Shown piece by piece: positions 31,955-41,300 of a stretch of DNA of 64,000 nucleotides. The stretch covers positions 124,001 to 188,000 of the forward strand of contig NZ_CP067170.1 of the NCBI RefSeq assembly GCF_028553885.1, in the 5' to 3' direction. The notes under the pieces are model-generated. The model was not told the DNA's origin. It worked only from the letters and a program-made list of their open reading frames with translations, and did not search any database. The position numbers and the translations under genes were made by a program. This DNA comes from Paracoccus aestuarii (lineage in GTDB: Bacteria > Pseudomonadota > Alphaproteobacteria > Rhodobacterales > Rhodobacteraceae). Positions within the stretch are counted from its first letter, which is position 1; every line of letters starts with the position of its first letter.

Positions 31955-33082
31955 TCAGGGCATGCGGCCAAAGATCGCCTCGGCCTCGGCCAGGCCCTTG
32001 CGGCGCAGCGTCAGCAGACCGTCGCGCCGCGTGACCAGCCCGCGGTCATGGGCGCGCAGGATCGCCGCGCGGGCCCGCGGCGCGGACCAGCCCAGATTGT
32101 CGGTCAGGGTGCGCAGGGTGCTTTCCTCGGCCATGTCGGGGCTGTCGCGATGGGTGAAGAGATGCGCGACCAGCGCCCGGCTGTCATGGTCCATGCGCTG
32201 GCCCCGGCGGCGCAGCGCTTGCGCCACCAGCCCCCGATCGGGCGCTGCGATCAGCGCCAGCACGAACCACAGGCCCGCCATGCTGGCCATCATCCCCGCG
32301 ATGGACACGTTCCAGCGCAGCGCCAGCGCGTAGCCCGCCAGGCAGGACGCCACCGCCAGCAGGACCGCCACCGCCATCATCGACCACAGCCGCCGGCACA
32401 GCAGGAATGCCGTCGCGGGCGGCACGATGACGAAGGCGATGAACAGAATCGCCCCCACCGCGTCGAAGGCCGCGACTGCCGTCACGCTGGTCAGGGTCAG
32501 CACCCCGTAATGCAGGACCCCGGGCAGGAACCCCAAGGCCGCGGCCAGCCCGGGATCGAAGCTGGCCAGCTTCAATTCCTTCCAGAAGGCCAGCACGAAG
32601 GCCAGGTTCATCGCCAGCACCGCCCCCAAGGTCGCCACCGCCACCGGCACGGGATGTCCCGCGACCGTGACGATGTTCAGCCAGACAAAGCCGATCTCGC
32701 CCAGAAGGACGCTGTCGACATGCAGATGCACGTCGCGCGCATGGACCGAGATCAGCAGCACCCCCGCCGCGAACATCGCCGGAAAGACCAGCCCGATGGC
32801 CGCATCCATCCGCACCAGGCGCGACCGGGCCAAGGCCTCGGTCAGGATGACGGTCAGCACGCCGGTCAGCGCCGCGCCGATCAGCTGGACCGGCCCGGAC
32901 AGATGCCCCGTGGCCAGCCAGACGGTGATGACGCCCAGGACGATGGAATGGCTGATCGCATCGGTCAGCATCGCATTGCCGCGCAGCACCAGGAACGTCC
33001 CCAGCACCGCCCCCGACAGCCCCACCAGGATGCCGGTCAGAAGGATCATCGCGGGGATCGAGGCGAAGAAGGCGTCGATCAT
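31955..33082 (-). CDS. TroD/MntD-type metal ABC permease with winged-helix tail
   Basis: About 375 residues. Nine or so hydrophobic helices carry the ABC-3 family pattern (LVGLSGAVLGTFLVLRGNAM, LTDAISHSIVLGV, FDPGLAAALGFLPGVLHYGV, DAVGAILFIAFVIVPPATAF). The last 75 residues are cytoplasmic and look like a winged helix (LRTLTDNLGWSAPRARAAIL, RAHDRGLVTRRDGLLTLRRK), reminiscent of DtxR-type domains found on some manganese permeases. The ATG overlaps the stop of the preceding permease gene by 4 bases. It is the fourth gene of the troABCD-like operon. Confidence 0.85.
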   Translation of the reverse strand: MIDAFFASIPAMILLTGILVGLSGAVLGTFLVLRGNAMLTDAISHSIVLGVITVWLATGHLSGPVQLIGAALTGVLTVILTEALARSRLVRMDAAIGLVFPAMFAAGVLLISVHARDVHLHVDSVLLGEIGFVWLNIVTVAGHPVPVAVATLGAVLAMNLAFVLAFWKELKLASFDPGLAAALGFLPGVLHYGVLTLTSVTAVAAFDAVGAILFIAFVIVPPATAFLLCRRLWSMMAVAVLLAVASCLAGYALALRWNVSIAGMMASMAGLWFVLALIAAPDRGLVAQALRRRGQRMDHDSRALVAHLFTHRDSPDMAEESTLRTLTDNLGWSAPRARAAILRAHDRGLVTRRDGLLTLRRKGLAEAEAIFGRMP

Positions 33083-34200
33083 CCCGCGTCCCCCCGATCG
33101 GACCCGGCGCGGTCGCGGCCGGCGGGCGTCAGCTGCCAGCGGGGCGCGGTCTCGGGCGGATGGGCGACAGGGCGGATCAGGCCCTGCCCCTCCAGCGCGG
33201 CCAGGCGGCGCGGCGATGGTGCCTTGCCGAGCGCCGCCCCCAGCATGCCGCGTTCGGCCGGATAGGCGGCGTCGTCGTGATCGCGCGCCAGCCCGTCCAT
33301 CGCGGCCAGGATGCGCGCCTCGCTGATGCGCGCACGGGCGCGGGCGCGTGCCACCGCCCGCCACGCCAGCCCCCGCCCCGGCGCCAGGATCAGCGAGACC
33401 AGCACCACCGCCGATGCGATCAGCACCACGACCGGCCCCGTGGCCAGCCCCCGCGCGCCCGCGCTGATCAGCGCGCCGCCGGCGCCTGATGCCGCTCCGA
33501 TCGCCGCCGACAAAAGGACCATCGGCCCCAGCCTGTCCGTCCATTGCCGGGCCGCCGCCGCCGGCGCGATCAACAGCGCGACCATCAGCACCACCCCCAC
33601 CAGCTGCAGCCCCAGCACGATGGCCAGCGCGATCAGCACGGTCAGCGCGGCCTCCAGCGCGACGACGGGCATGCCTTGGGCGCGGGCGAAGTCGGGGTCG
33701 AAGCTGACCAGCTTGAATTCCTTCCACAGCGCCAGGATCACCGCCAAGGCCAGCGCGCCCCCCGCCCCGATGATCCACAGATCCCCCACCAGGATCGCCG
33801 CCGCCTGACCGAACAGGAACCCCGACAGCCCCGCGCTGGCCGATCCGCCCGCGGCCTGCAGATGGGTCAGCATCACCACCCCCACCGCGAAGAACACCCC
33901 CAGCACGACGCCGAGCGCCGCGGTCGGTCTTCAGCCGGGTGCGGCGGGTGATGACCATGACCGACAGCGCCGCCAAGGCCCCGGTCAGCAGGGCCCCGGC
34001 CATGATGCTGCCCAGATCGCGACCGCCCGCGACCAGGAACCCCAGGCAGACGCCCGGCAGGGCCGCATGGGCCAAGGCGTCGCCCAGCAGGCTCTGCCGC
34101 GCAGCACGGCGAAGGCGCCCAGCATCCCCGACACCGCCCCCAGCATCACCGCCCCCAGCAGCACCGTGCGCACGATCTGGGACGACAGCAGCTCGGTCAC
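33079..34200 (-). CDS. TroC/MntC-type metal ABC permease, two frameshifts
   Basis: The GTG start at 34200 overlaps the ATPase stop (GTGA). The first frame gives SSQIVRTVLLGAVMLGAVSG and FAVLRG; a missing base near 34098 moves reading to SLLGDALAHAALPGVCLGFL and then MVITRRTRLKTD; a second indel near 33924 moves it to ALGVVLGVFFAVGVVMLTHL and on to the end. Together the pieces make a complete ABC-3 permease with a C-terminal basic domain, so the indels look like sequence errors. The encoded protein would have about 373 residues. Confidence 0.75.
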
Positions 34201-34967
34201 GGGCGGCCCCCGTCGGGCAGGGCGATCATCGCCAGATGGCGGCCATAGGCGGCGCGCAGGTTCTCGGGCGTATAGGTCTGCGCCACCGGGCCTTGGGCCA
34301 CGATGCGGATGTTCATCATCACCAGCCAGTCGAAATAGCTCTGGACCGTGGTCAGGTCGTGATGGACGACGATGACGGTGCGCCCCTCGTCGCGCAGGCG
34401 CTTCAGCAGGGCGATGATCAAGGCCTCGGTGGCCGCGTCGACGCCCGCGAAGGGCTCGTCCAGGATCAGGATCGGCGCGTCCTGGATCAGCGCCCGGGCC
34501 AGGAACACCCGCTGCTGCTGGCCGCCCGACAGCTGGTCGATCTGGCGGTCGGCGTAATCCTGCATGCCGACCTGGGCCAGGGCCGCCATGGCGCGGGCCC
34601 GGGCCGCGCGGCCGGGTCGACGGAACCAGCCCAGGCTGCGATAGAGCCCCATCTCGACCACGTCGGCGGCGGTGGTGGGGAAATCCCAGTCCACGGAATG
34701 GCGCTGCGGGACATAGCCGATCCGCCCGCGCATCGCGCCGACCGGCCGGCCCAGGAACCGCACATGGCCCGCGACCGGGCGCACCAGCCCCAAGGCCGCC
34801 TTGATCAGCGTCGACTTGCCCGCCCCGTTCGGCCCCACGATGGCGCACATTACCCCGATCGGCACGTCCAGGTCGATGTCCCACAGCGCCGGCATGCTGC
34901 CATAGCTGACGGTCAGGTCCTCGACATGCAGGGCCTGGTCGGGTTCGTGCAGCATGTCCTTGCCCAT
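34197..34967 (-). CDS. TroB/MntB-type metal ABC transporter ATPase
   Basis: 256 residues. Walker A is IVGPNGAGKSTLIKAA, the Q-loop lies in YVPQRHSVDW, the signature is QLSGGQQQRVFLARALIQDA, Walker B is ILILDEPFAG and the H-loop histidine is in VIVVHHDL. The lengths and motifs fit the metal-chelate family that includes TroB, SitB and ZnuC. It lies 28 bases after the binding-protein gene and overlaps the permease gene by 4 bases. Both permeases should use it as a dimer. Confidence 0.88.
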   Translation of the reverse strand: MGKDMLHEPDQALHVEDLTVSYGSMPALWDIDLDVPIGVMCAIVGPNGAGKSTLIKAALGLVRPVAGHVRFLGRPVGAMRGRIGYVPQRHSVDWDFPTTAADVVEMGLYRSLGWFRRPGRAARARAMAALAQVGMQDYADRQIDQLSGGQQQRVFLARALIQDAPILILDEPFAGVDAATEALIIALLKRLRDEGRTVIVVHHDLTTVQSYFDWLVMMNIRIVAQGPVAQTYTPENLRAAYGRHLAMIALPDGGRP

Positions 34968-34995
34968 ATGCGGCCTTTCGCCAAGATCCCGCGGC

Positions 34996-35976
34996 TCAGC
35001 GGGGCAGATCCCATTCGGCCGCCCAGCCTTCCAGCGCCTCGGGCCAATCCGGCACCTGCCCGCCCAGGGCCCGCGTGATGGTCACCGCATTGGCGCGGAT
35101 CATGCCGATATAGCTGCCCTCGGGCGTGCCCGCATCCCCCATCGCATCGGAAAACAACGTGCCGCCGATGGCCAGGTCATGGCCGCGGCTGGCAACCTCG
35201 GCCTGCAGCGCCTCGATGGTGCGGGGGCTGATGGTGCTTTCGACGAAGACCGCGGGCACTTGGCGCGCGATGACGAAATCGGCCACCTGGCGGATGTCGC
35301 CGATGCTGGCCTCGGACGCGGTCGAGATGCCCTCGATCGCCTCGGAGGCCTCGATCCCATAGGCATCGGCGAAATAATAAAAGGCGTCATGCGCCGTGAC
35401 CAGCACGCGCCGCTCCTCCGGGATCGAGGCGATGGCCTGCCCCACCCAGTCATGCAGCGCGGCCAGATCCGCGACCAGCGCATCCGCATTGGCGGCCAAG
35501 GTGTCGGCGCAGGCCGGGCGGGCATCGGCGATGGCATCCGCCAGGACCGGCACGATGCGCGACCAGCGGTCCACATCCATCCACAGATGCGGGTCCATCC
35601 GGCCCGGCGCCTCGGGATCCTCCAGCAGCGCATCGGCGCCGAAGGTCGCCTGCACCAGGCCCAGGGTCGGCACCCGCCCGTCGAACCGTTCCAGCACATC
35701 GGCCAGCCGTTCCTCCAGCGCGCGGTCAACATAGACGATCAGCTCGGCATCCGCGATGACCTGCACGTCGCGCGGCGTGGCGGAAAAGGAATGCGGATCC
35801 ACCCCCGGCCCGATCAGGGTCGAGACCGCGGCGCAATCCCCCGCCACCCCCTGGGCCAGGTCGCCGATCATCCCCACCGTCGCCAGCACCTGCAAGGGCG
35901 CATCTTGGGCCTGGGCCGGTGCCGCAAGCCACAGCGCCGCCAGCAGGGTCGTGCATCGCATCACCATTCGTCCCAT
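34996..35976 (-). CDS. TroA/SitA-type metal-binding periplasmic protein
   Basis: About 326 residues with signal peptide (MRCTTLLAALWLAAPAQAQ). The mature cluster A-I fold shows the metal ligands: H in GPGVDPHSF, H in GRMDPHLWMD, H in VTAHDAFYYFADAYG and D in GTLFSDAMG. Three His plus Asp match TroA-like zinc/manganese proteins; there is no long His-rich loop as in ZnuA. Divergent placement from a Fur-family gene and a Fur-like box argue for Mn or Fe rather than Zn in this lineage. Several in-frame ATGs (35976, 35967, 35961) are possible. Confidence 0.82.
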   Translation of the reverse strand: MGRMVMRCTTLLAALWLAAPAQAQDAPLQVLATVGMIGDLAQGVAGDCAAVSTLIGPGVDPHSFSATPRDVQVIADAELIVYVDRALEERLADVLERFDGRVPTLGLVQATFGADALLEDPEAPGRMDPHLWMDVDRWSRIVPVLADAIADARPACADTLAANADALVADLAALHDWVGQAIASIPEERRVLVTAHDAFYYFADAYGIEASEAIEGISTASEASIGDIRQVADFVIARQVPAVFVESTISPRTIEALQAEVASRGHDLAIGGTLFSDAMGDAGTPEGSYIGMIRANAVTITRALGGQVPDWPEALEGWAAEWDLPR

Positions 35977-36008
35977 CCTGATTCGCCCCTTCGGTCCGGC
36001 GCAGGATA

Positions 36009-36029
36009 TGCGAATGAGAATTGTTTGCA
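36009..36029. promoter_or_regulatory. Fur/Mur-like box between troA and fur
   Basis: An imperfect 21-bp dyad with half-sites TGCGAAT (36009-36015) and TTTGCA (36024-36029) lies midway between the divergent starts. The 19 bases from 36010 agree with the classical Fur consensus at 12 positions, and TGCRAAT/ATTTGCA half-sites also resemble rhizobial Mur boxes. It probably represses troABCD and may autoregulate the fur gene. Confidence 0.55.
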
Positions 36030-36085
36030 AGTTCTGCGCGCGGAGATGCTTGAGCCGCCCCGCGCACCGGTCTAGAACCACGGGC

Positions 36086-36507
36086 ATGACGCACGAGATC
36101 GACGATATCGAAGCCCAGCTTCGCGCCAAGGGGGTGCAGGTCACGCGTCAGCGGCTGGCCATCGTCAACGTGCTGCGCCTGGTAGCGATCACCCCACCGC
36201 CGACGAGATCCTGTCCCGGGCCAAGCTGGAGGATGAAAGCATCTCGCAGGCGACGGTCTATCGCACCCTGGCCGCGCTGGAAAAGGTCGGCGCGGTGCTG
36301 AAGAACGATTTCGACGGCGCGGGCGCGCGGTTCGAGCTGGCCGACCGCGCCCATCACGACCACCTGATCGACCTGGATACGGGCGAGGTGATCGAGTTTC
36401 ATTCCGAACTGATCGAATCCCTGCAGGCCCAGATCGCGGCCGAGCTGGGATACGAGATCGAATGGCACCGGCTGGAGCTTTACGCCCGCAAACGCCCCGG
36501 GGGCTGA
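36086..36507 (+). CDS. Fur-family regulator (Fur/Mur type), one frameshift
   Basis: The start frame gives MTHEIDDIEAQLRAKGVQVT and RQRLAIVNVLRL; a one-base deletion around 36178-36186 shifts reading, after which DHPTADEILSRAKLEDESIS, QATVYRTLAALEKVGAVLKN, the HHDHLIDLDTGEVIEF metal-binding region and AELGYEIEWHRLELYARK complete a normal protein of about 140 residues. The HHDHLIDLDTG motif and the absence of the paired cysteines of Zur and PerR favour the Fur/Mur branch that controls iron or manganese uptake. It is divergent from the Tro-type transporter. Confidence 0.78.
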
Positions 36508-37941
36508 CCGCCCCCAGCCCGCAAGCCGTTCGGGCATCGCATGGTCGCGGTCCAGCGCGATCACCCGGTCGCAGCTCTGCGCCAGCAGGTCGGGATCATG
36601 GCTGACGATCAGCAGGGCCATGCCGCCGTCACGGGCGGTGCGGATCAGCAGATCCGTCACCTCGGCCTGGGTGATCAGGTCCAGCCGCGATGTCGGCTCG
36701 TCCGCGAACAGGAAGACCGGATCCAGCAGCAGCAGCCGCAGCAGGGCCAGGCGCTGCAATTCGCCTCCCGAAACCTCGGTCGGCTTGCGCGCCAGAAGCC
36801 CCGGATCCAGCCGCAGCTGCGTCAGCAGCGGCGCGACCCGCCCGCCGTCCAGCCGGTGCAGCCGGATCACGTCGCGCAGTGACCGGCCCAGGGTGACATG
36901 GCGGGGAAAGGCGCTCGGCGGATCCTGATAGAGCTTCTGGAACCGCGCCGGGGCCAGACCCGCGCCCCGTTCCACCCAGCCCGCCTGCGGCGGGGCCAGC
37001 CCCAGCAGCAGGTCGCCCAAGGTGGACTTGCCGCAACCGCTCGGACCCCAGATGCCGGTGATCTGGCCGGGATGCAGGTCCAGATCCAGACCCTGGAACA
37101 GGGTCCGACCGCCGCGGTGCGCGGTCAGGCCCCGTGCCCGGATCACCGGGGCGCCGGTGACGGGCCGGGCCGGACGCTTGGGCCAGCTGGCCGGATCCGC
37201 CGCGATCAGGCGGCGGGTATAGTCGTGACCGGGCCGCGACAGGACCCGCTCGGCGGGGCCGCGTTCCACGATGCGGCCCTTCAGCATCACGATCAGCTCG
37301 CCCCCCAAGCGGCGGGCCAGCGCCAGATCATGGGTGATGGTCAGCAGCGCGCCGCCCGCCTGGACCTCGCGGGCCAGAAGGCCGATCACCCCGTCGCGCC
37401 GCGCGATGTCCAGACCCTTGGTCGGCTCGTCCGCGATGACGATGCGGGCGCCGCCGGTGCGCGCGGCGGCGAAGGCCACGCGCTGCGCCATGCCGCCCGA
37501 CAGCTGGTCGGGCCGGCGGCCGCCCGCACCCTCCAGCCCCAGATCGGCCAGGTCGCGATCGGCGGCGGCGCGGGCCTCGGCCCAAGGCAGGCCGCGGACC
37601 AGCGCGTGACCCTCCGCCACCTGCTCGCGGGCAGGCATCAAGGGGTCCAGCGCCAGCCACGGCTCCTGCGGCAGAACGCCCAGCACCCGCCCCCAGAGCG
37701 CGCGGTGGCCGCCCGGGCGCGACAGGTCCAAGGCCCGCCCCTCCAGCGTGACGGCGCCCTGCGCGGCCAGGCCCGCGGGCAGGGTGCCGATGATGGCCTG
37801 CGCCAGAAGGCTCTTGCCCGATCCGGTCTCACCCAGGATGGTCAGGACCTGGCCCGCCCGCAGCGACAGCGAGACGGGTTGGACCAGCGGCACGCCCCGG
37901 GCGGTGACCGCGACATCGCGGGCGATCAGCAATTCGGTCAC
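36480..37941 (-). CDS. fused two-domain ABC ATPase of the peptide/nickel family
   Basis: Two ABC domains in one chain. The first has LTILGETGSGKSLLAQAIIG, DQLSGGMAQRVAFAAA and IVIADEPTKGLDI; the second has TGIWGPSGCGKSTLGDLLLG, VSGGELQRLALLRLLLL and FLFADEPTSRLDL. They correspond to the OppD/DppD and OppF/DppF subunits. The start is GTG at 37941, overlapping the permease stop. The uninterrupted frame continues to 36148, antisense through the Fur gene, with non-family sequence after MPERLAGWG; a one-base indel in the C run near 36511 would end it at 36480 instead. I favour the shorter form. Confidence 0.75.
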
Positions 37942-38752
37942 GGGCGGCGTCCTCCGGCAATCAGGTTCAGGCCCAGCAGCGTGACGAATGTCGCCAGCAC
38001 CGGCACCAGCAGCGCCATCGGCGCCTCGCGGTAATAGGGCAGCATCTCGACCATCATCTGGCCCAGCTCGGGCTCGGGGGGGCGGATGCCCACGCTGACG
38101 AAGCCGAGCGCCGCGATGGTCATCACCGCCGTCGCCGCACCGAAGGCCGCCAGCGTCAGCAGCATCGGCGCCAGCTCGGGCCACAGATGGCGGCGGAAGA
38201 CGTGCCATGGCCCAAAGCCCAGCAGGCGCGAGGCCTGCACCCCCGGCGCCGCCAGAAGGCGGCTGACCGTGGCCCGGGTCAGGCGGAAATATTCGATCCA
38301 CAGGACCAAGGTCAGGCCGATCCAGAAGGCCACCGGCGTCACCGGCACAATAGCCAGGACGATCAGCACCAGAAGCAGCCCCGGCAGGGCCAGAAAGCTG
38401 TCCGCGACCAGGCTGGCCAGCCGGTCGACCCAGCCCCGCGCCACGCCGCCAGCACCCCCATGGCGACGCCCAGGACCGCCGAACTGACCACCGCCGCCGC
38501 CGCGATCGCCAGCGACAGGCGCAAAGCCGCCGCCAGCCGCGCCGTCAGCGACCGGCCCAGATGGTCGTAACCCAGGGGCGACGCGGCATCCGGCCCCGCC
38601 AGGATGTGGCGCAGGCTCTGGCGCAGCGGATCGGCGGGAAAGATCCACGGCGCCAGCAGCGCAAGGCCCAGCACCGCGGCCAGCAGCCCGGCTCCGATCC
38701 AGCGGCCCCAAGGGCGGGCGGCGGGGGCCAGGGGGATGTCGGCGACGATCAT
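37938..38752 (-). CDS. OppC/DppC-type ABC permease, one frameshift
   Basis: The first part gives PLAPAARPWGRWIGAGLLAA, PWIFPADPLRQSLRHILAGP, DAASPLGYDHLGRSLTARLA and VLGVAMGVLAA, typical of DppC. The remainder, VARGWVDRLASLVADSFLAL, WIEYFRLTRATVSRLLAAP and LGFVSVGIRPPEPELGQMM, lies in another frame. Adding one G to GCGGCG at about 38447 restores LAGVARGWVDRL. The restored protein has about 271 residues. It overlaps both neighbours by 4 bases (ATGA and GTGA), so the operon is tightly coupled. Confidence 0.78.
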
Positions 38753-39690
38753 GTCCCGACCCCCCCTGCGCGGGGGTCGATCCAGCGCGCGGCCAGGTCG
38801 ACCAGCGCGTTCAGCAGCACGAAGCCCAGCCCCAGCAGTAGCGCGGTCCCCTGCACCATCGGCACGTCGCGCCCGAAGATCGCATGGACCAGCGCATGCC
38901 CGATGCCCGGCCAGCCGAAGATCGCCTCGATGACCACCACGCCCTCGACCAGCATCGCGAATTGCAGGCCCAGATAGGTCACCATCGCCACGCCGATATT
39001 GCGCAGCCCGTGGCGGCGCAGCATCTGCGCCTCGGACAGGCCCTTCCAGCGGCCGAAGGCGTAATGCGGACTGCCCGCCACCCTGGCCATCGCGTCCCGC
39101 GCCACCCGCGCCGAGACCGCCGCCAGCCCCAAGGCCAGGGTCAGCGCCGGCAGGATGAAATGCTCGGCCCGGCCATGCCCCGCCGCGGGCAGCCAGCCCA
39201 GCTGGATCGACAGCAGCACGATCAATACCAGCCCCATCAGGAATTGCGGCACCGATCGCAGCGCGGTGGACAGGACCAGCAGCACCCGGTCCAGCAGGCC
39301 CCCCGCGCGCAGCCCGGCCAGGATGCCGATCGGCGGCCCGATCACCAGGGACAGTGCCAAGGCCGCCCCGGCCAGCTGCAGGCTGGCGCCCAGCTGGTGG
39401 CGGATCTCGGTCATCACCGGCGCGCCCGAGATCACCGACGTGCCGAAATCCAGCCGCATCAAGTCCCAGAGCCATGACCCGAAGGCCGCGATGGCCGGGC
39501 GGTCCAGCCCCAGCTCCTGCCGGACGGCCTCGGCGGCCTGGGCGTTCACATTGTCATAGCCATAGCGCCCCGCCGCGATGCGAAAGGCCATGTCGCCGGG
39601 CAGGGACTGCATCATCAGGAAGGTCAGGACCCCGACCAGCAGTGCGACCATCACGGCCTGCGCCAGCCGGTGCAGGATCGCCCGCCTCAT
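38749..39690 (-). CDS. OppB/DppB-type ABC permease
   Basis: 313 residues, six hydrophobic helices. MRRAILHRLAQAVMVALLVG and VLTFLMMQSLPGD are the standard DppB start; LGLDRPAIAAFGSWLWDLMR, LDFGTSVISGAPV, and the cytoplasmic coupling loop EAQMLRRHGLRNIGVAMVTY follow, then VEGVVVIEAIFGWPGIGHAL. It works with the downstream OppC-type permease and the fused ATPase to move a small peptide, nickel chelate or related solute inward. The start overlaps the binding-protein stop (ATGA). Confidence 0.87.
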   Translation of the reverse strand: MRRAILHRLAQAVMVALLVGVLTFLMMQSLPGDMAFRIAAGRYGYDNVNAQAAEAVRQELGLDRPAIAAFGSWLWDLMRLDFGTSVISGAPVMTEIRHQLGASLQLAGAALALSLVIGPPIGILAGLRAGGLLDRVLLVLSTALRSVPQFLMGLVLIVLLSIQLGWLPAAGHGRAEHFILPALTLALGLAAVSARVARDAMARVAGSPHYAFGRWKGLSEAQMLRRHGLRNIGVAMVTYLGLQFAMLVEGVVVIEAIFGWPGIGHALVHAIFGRDVPMVQGTALLLGLGFVLLNALVDLAARWIDPRAGGVGT

Positions 39691-41192
39691 TCCGCCCACC
39701 GGATGGACCGCAGCCCGAGCGTGCGCTCGAAGGGATCGACCACCGCGCCGGTGATCGCCCCGGATATGGCGGCGGTCTGCTGATACCATGCGACAGGGAT
39801 CACCGGCAGTTCGGTCTGCAGGATCTCGATGGCGCGGTCGCGTTCGGGCTGGCCGCCCTCGCCCCGGGCCAGGTCGCGGATCAGGGCGGTGAATTCCGGG
39901 CTGTCCCAGTTCATCGCCCCCCAATCGCCGGTCGGCGCGTAATCGGTCAGGAAGGTGCCGATCGGGTCCGGCACCAGCGCGAAGTTGCGCGCGAACAGCG
40001 CCATGTCCAGCGACCCGTCCCCGTGCCGCACCGCCACCTCGGAGGAGTTGGTGGAATCGATCACCACCTCGACCCCGATATCGGCGAACATCTGCTGCAG
40101 CACCGCCGCCGACAAGGGCAGCTCGGGGCGGTCGGGATAGGTGGTCAGCACCAGGCTGAAGCGGTCCCCGTCGCGGGTCAGGATGCCGTCCGGCCCCGGC
40201 TGCCAGCCCAGATCGGCCAGCAGCGCGCGCGCGGCCTCCGGGTCATGGGTCAGGGGCGCGACCGTCTCGGAATGCCAATCGGCCAGCGAGGGCGGCAGGA
40301 TCTGGTCGGCCCCGGCGGGATAGCGCAGGATGGCCTGGGCCAGCCCCTCGCGGTCGATGGCCATGGACAGGGCCTGGCGCGCGCGGGCATCCGACAGGGC
40401 CGGATGATCGCCGTTCAGCTTGATCAGCAGCGAACGCGGGACCGAGACCGACTGCACCTCCAGCCTGTCCAGCCCCGACAGCCGCGCCACCGAGGCCGGG
40501 TCCAGGTTGAAGACGTAATCGGCATCGCCGCTTTCGGCCAGCAGGGCGCGCGTCTCGGCCCGGCCCACGGATTGATAGCTGGCGCGGTCGATGAAAGGGG
40601 GTCCGTCCCAGTGATCGGCGAATCCCTGCGCCTCCAGCCGCAGCGGCGCGTCCAGGCGCGTGACGCGATAGGGGCCGGTGCCGATCACCTCGGTCACCTC
40701 GCCCCCCGGGCCATAGGCGGCGGGCGCCAGGATCAGCGAGCGGTATTCCGACAGGAAGGCCGGCAGCGGCGCGAAGGGTTCGGTCAGGGTGACGACCAGG
40801 TCCCCGCCATCCGCCGAGATGGCCGCAATGGGCGCGGTCTCCAACAGGCCGGGCTTGGCGCGGGCCACGTTCAGCGCATGGGCGGCGGCATCGGCGTCGA
40901 AGGCGCTGCCGTCGTGAAAGACCACGTCCGGGCGCAGATCGAAGCGCCATTCCAGCCCGTCATCCGAGGCCTGCCAAGACAGCGCCAGCCCCGGGGTCAG
41001 CCGCCCGTCCGGGTCGACATTCACCAAGGTCTCGGCCAAGTCCATCTTGATGAAGATGTTGCCCGAGGTGACGGGATCGGCCCCCTTGATCTCGAACGGG
41101 GCGACGATGTCCAGGACACCGTCATTCGTCCCCGCGGTCAGGGGCAGCGACAGGGCGGCAAGGGCCGCCGCGGAAAGAAAAGCGGGACGCAT
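39687..41192 (-). CDS. family 5 extracellular solute-binding protein (peptide/nickel type)
   Basis: About 501 residues with signal peptide (MRPAFLSAAALAALSLPLTA). Family 5 features include LAETLVNVDPDGRLTPGLAL, WRFDLRPDVVFHDGSAFDAD, GTGPYRVTRLDAPL and ARQALSMAIDREGLAQAI. It binds ligand in the periplasm for the permeases encoded next. The sequence does not show a nickel-specific histidine loop, so peptide, opine or metallophore remain possible. The ATG at 41192 has GGAG six bases upstream; an in-frame TTG at 41198 is less likely. The upstream region has ATATCACATATCAT, partly like the suyA control region. Confidence 0.85.
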   Translation of the reverse strand: MRPAFLSAAALAALSLPLTAGTNDGVLDIVAPFEIKGADPVTSGNIFIKMDLAETLVNVDPDGRLTPGLALSWQASDDGLEWRFDLRPDVVFHDGSAFDADAAAHALNVARAKPGLLETAPIAAISADGGDLVVTLTEPFAPLPAFLSEYRSLILAPAAYGPGGEVTEVIGTGPYRVTRLDAPLRLEAQGFADHWDGPPFIDRASYQSVGRAETRALLAESGDADYVFNLDPASVARLSGLDRLEVQSVSVPRSLLIKLNGDHPALSDARARQALSMAIDREGLAQAILRYPAGADQILPPSLADWHSETVAPLTHDPEAARALLADLGWQPGPDGILTRDGDRFSLVLTTYPDRPELPLSAAVLQQMFADIGVEVVIDSTNSSEVAVRHGDGSLDMALFARNFALVPDPIGTFLTDYAPTGDWGAMNWDSPEFTALIRDLARGEGGQPERDRAIEILQTELPVIPVAWYQQTAAISGAITGAVVDPFERTLGLRSIRWAE

Positions 41193-41300
41193 GGTCAACT
41201 CCGATGATATGCGGCGTTATTATATCACATATCATGGATTGCAAGCGGTCCCGTCCGCTACCGGCGCAGCGGGCCTTCACGGCCCGCTGCGCCTTGGGCG

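Noticed and set aside
34996-35976. ZnuA and hence a Zur regulon
   Set aside because: No His-rich loop, ligand set is TroA-like, and the regulator has Fur/Mur rather than Zur features; zinc is still not excluded.
36148-36479. Extension of the ABC ATPase to 36,148
   Set aside because: The extra residues have no family similarity and are fully antisense to the Fur gene; an indel near 36,511 better explains the open frame.
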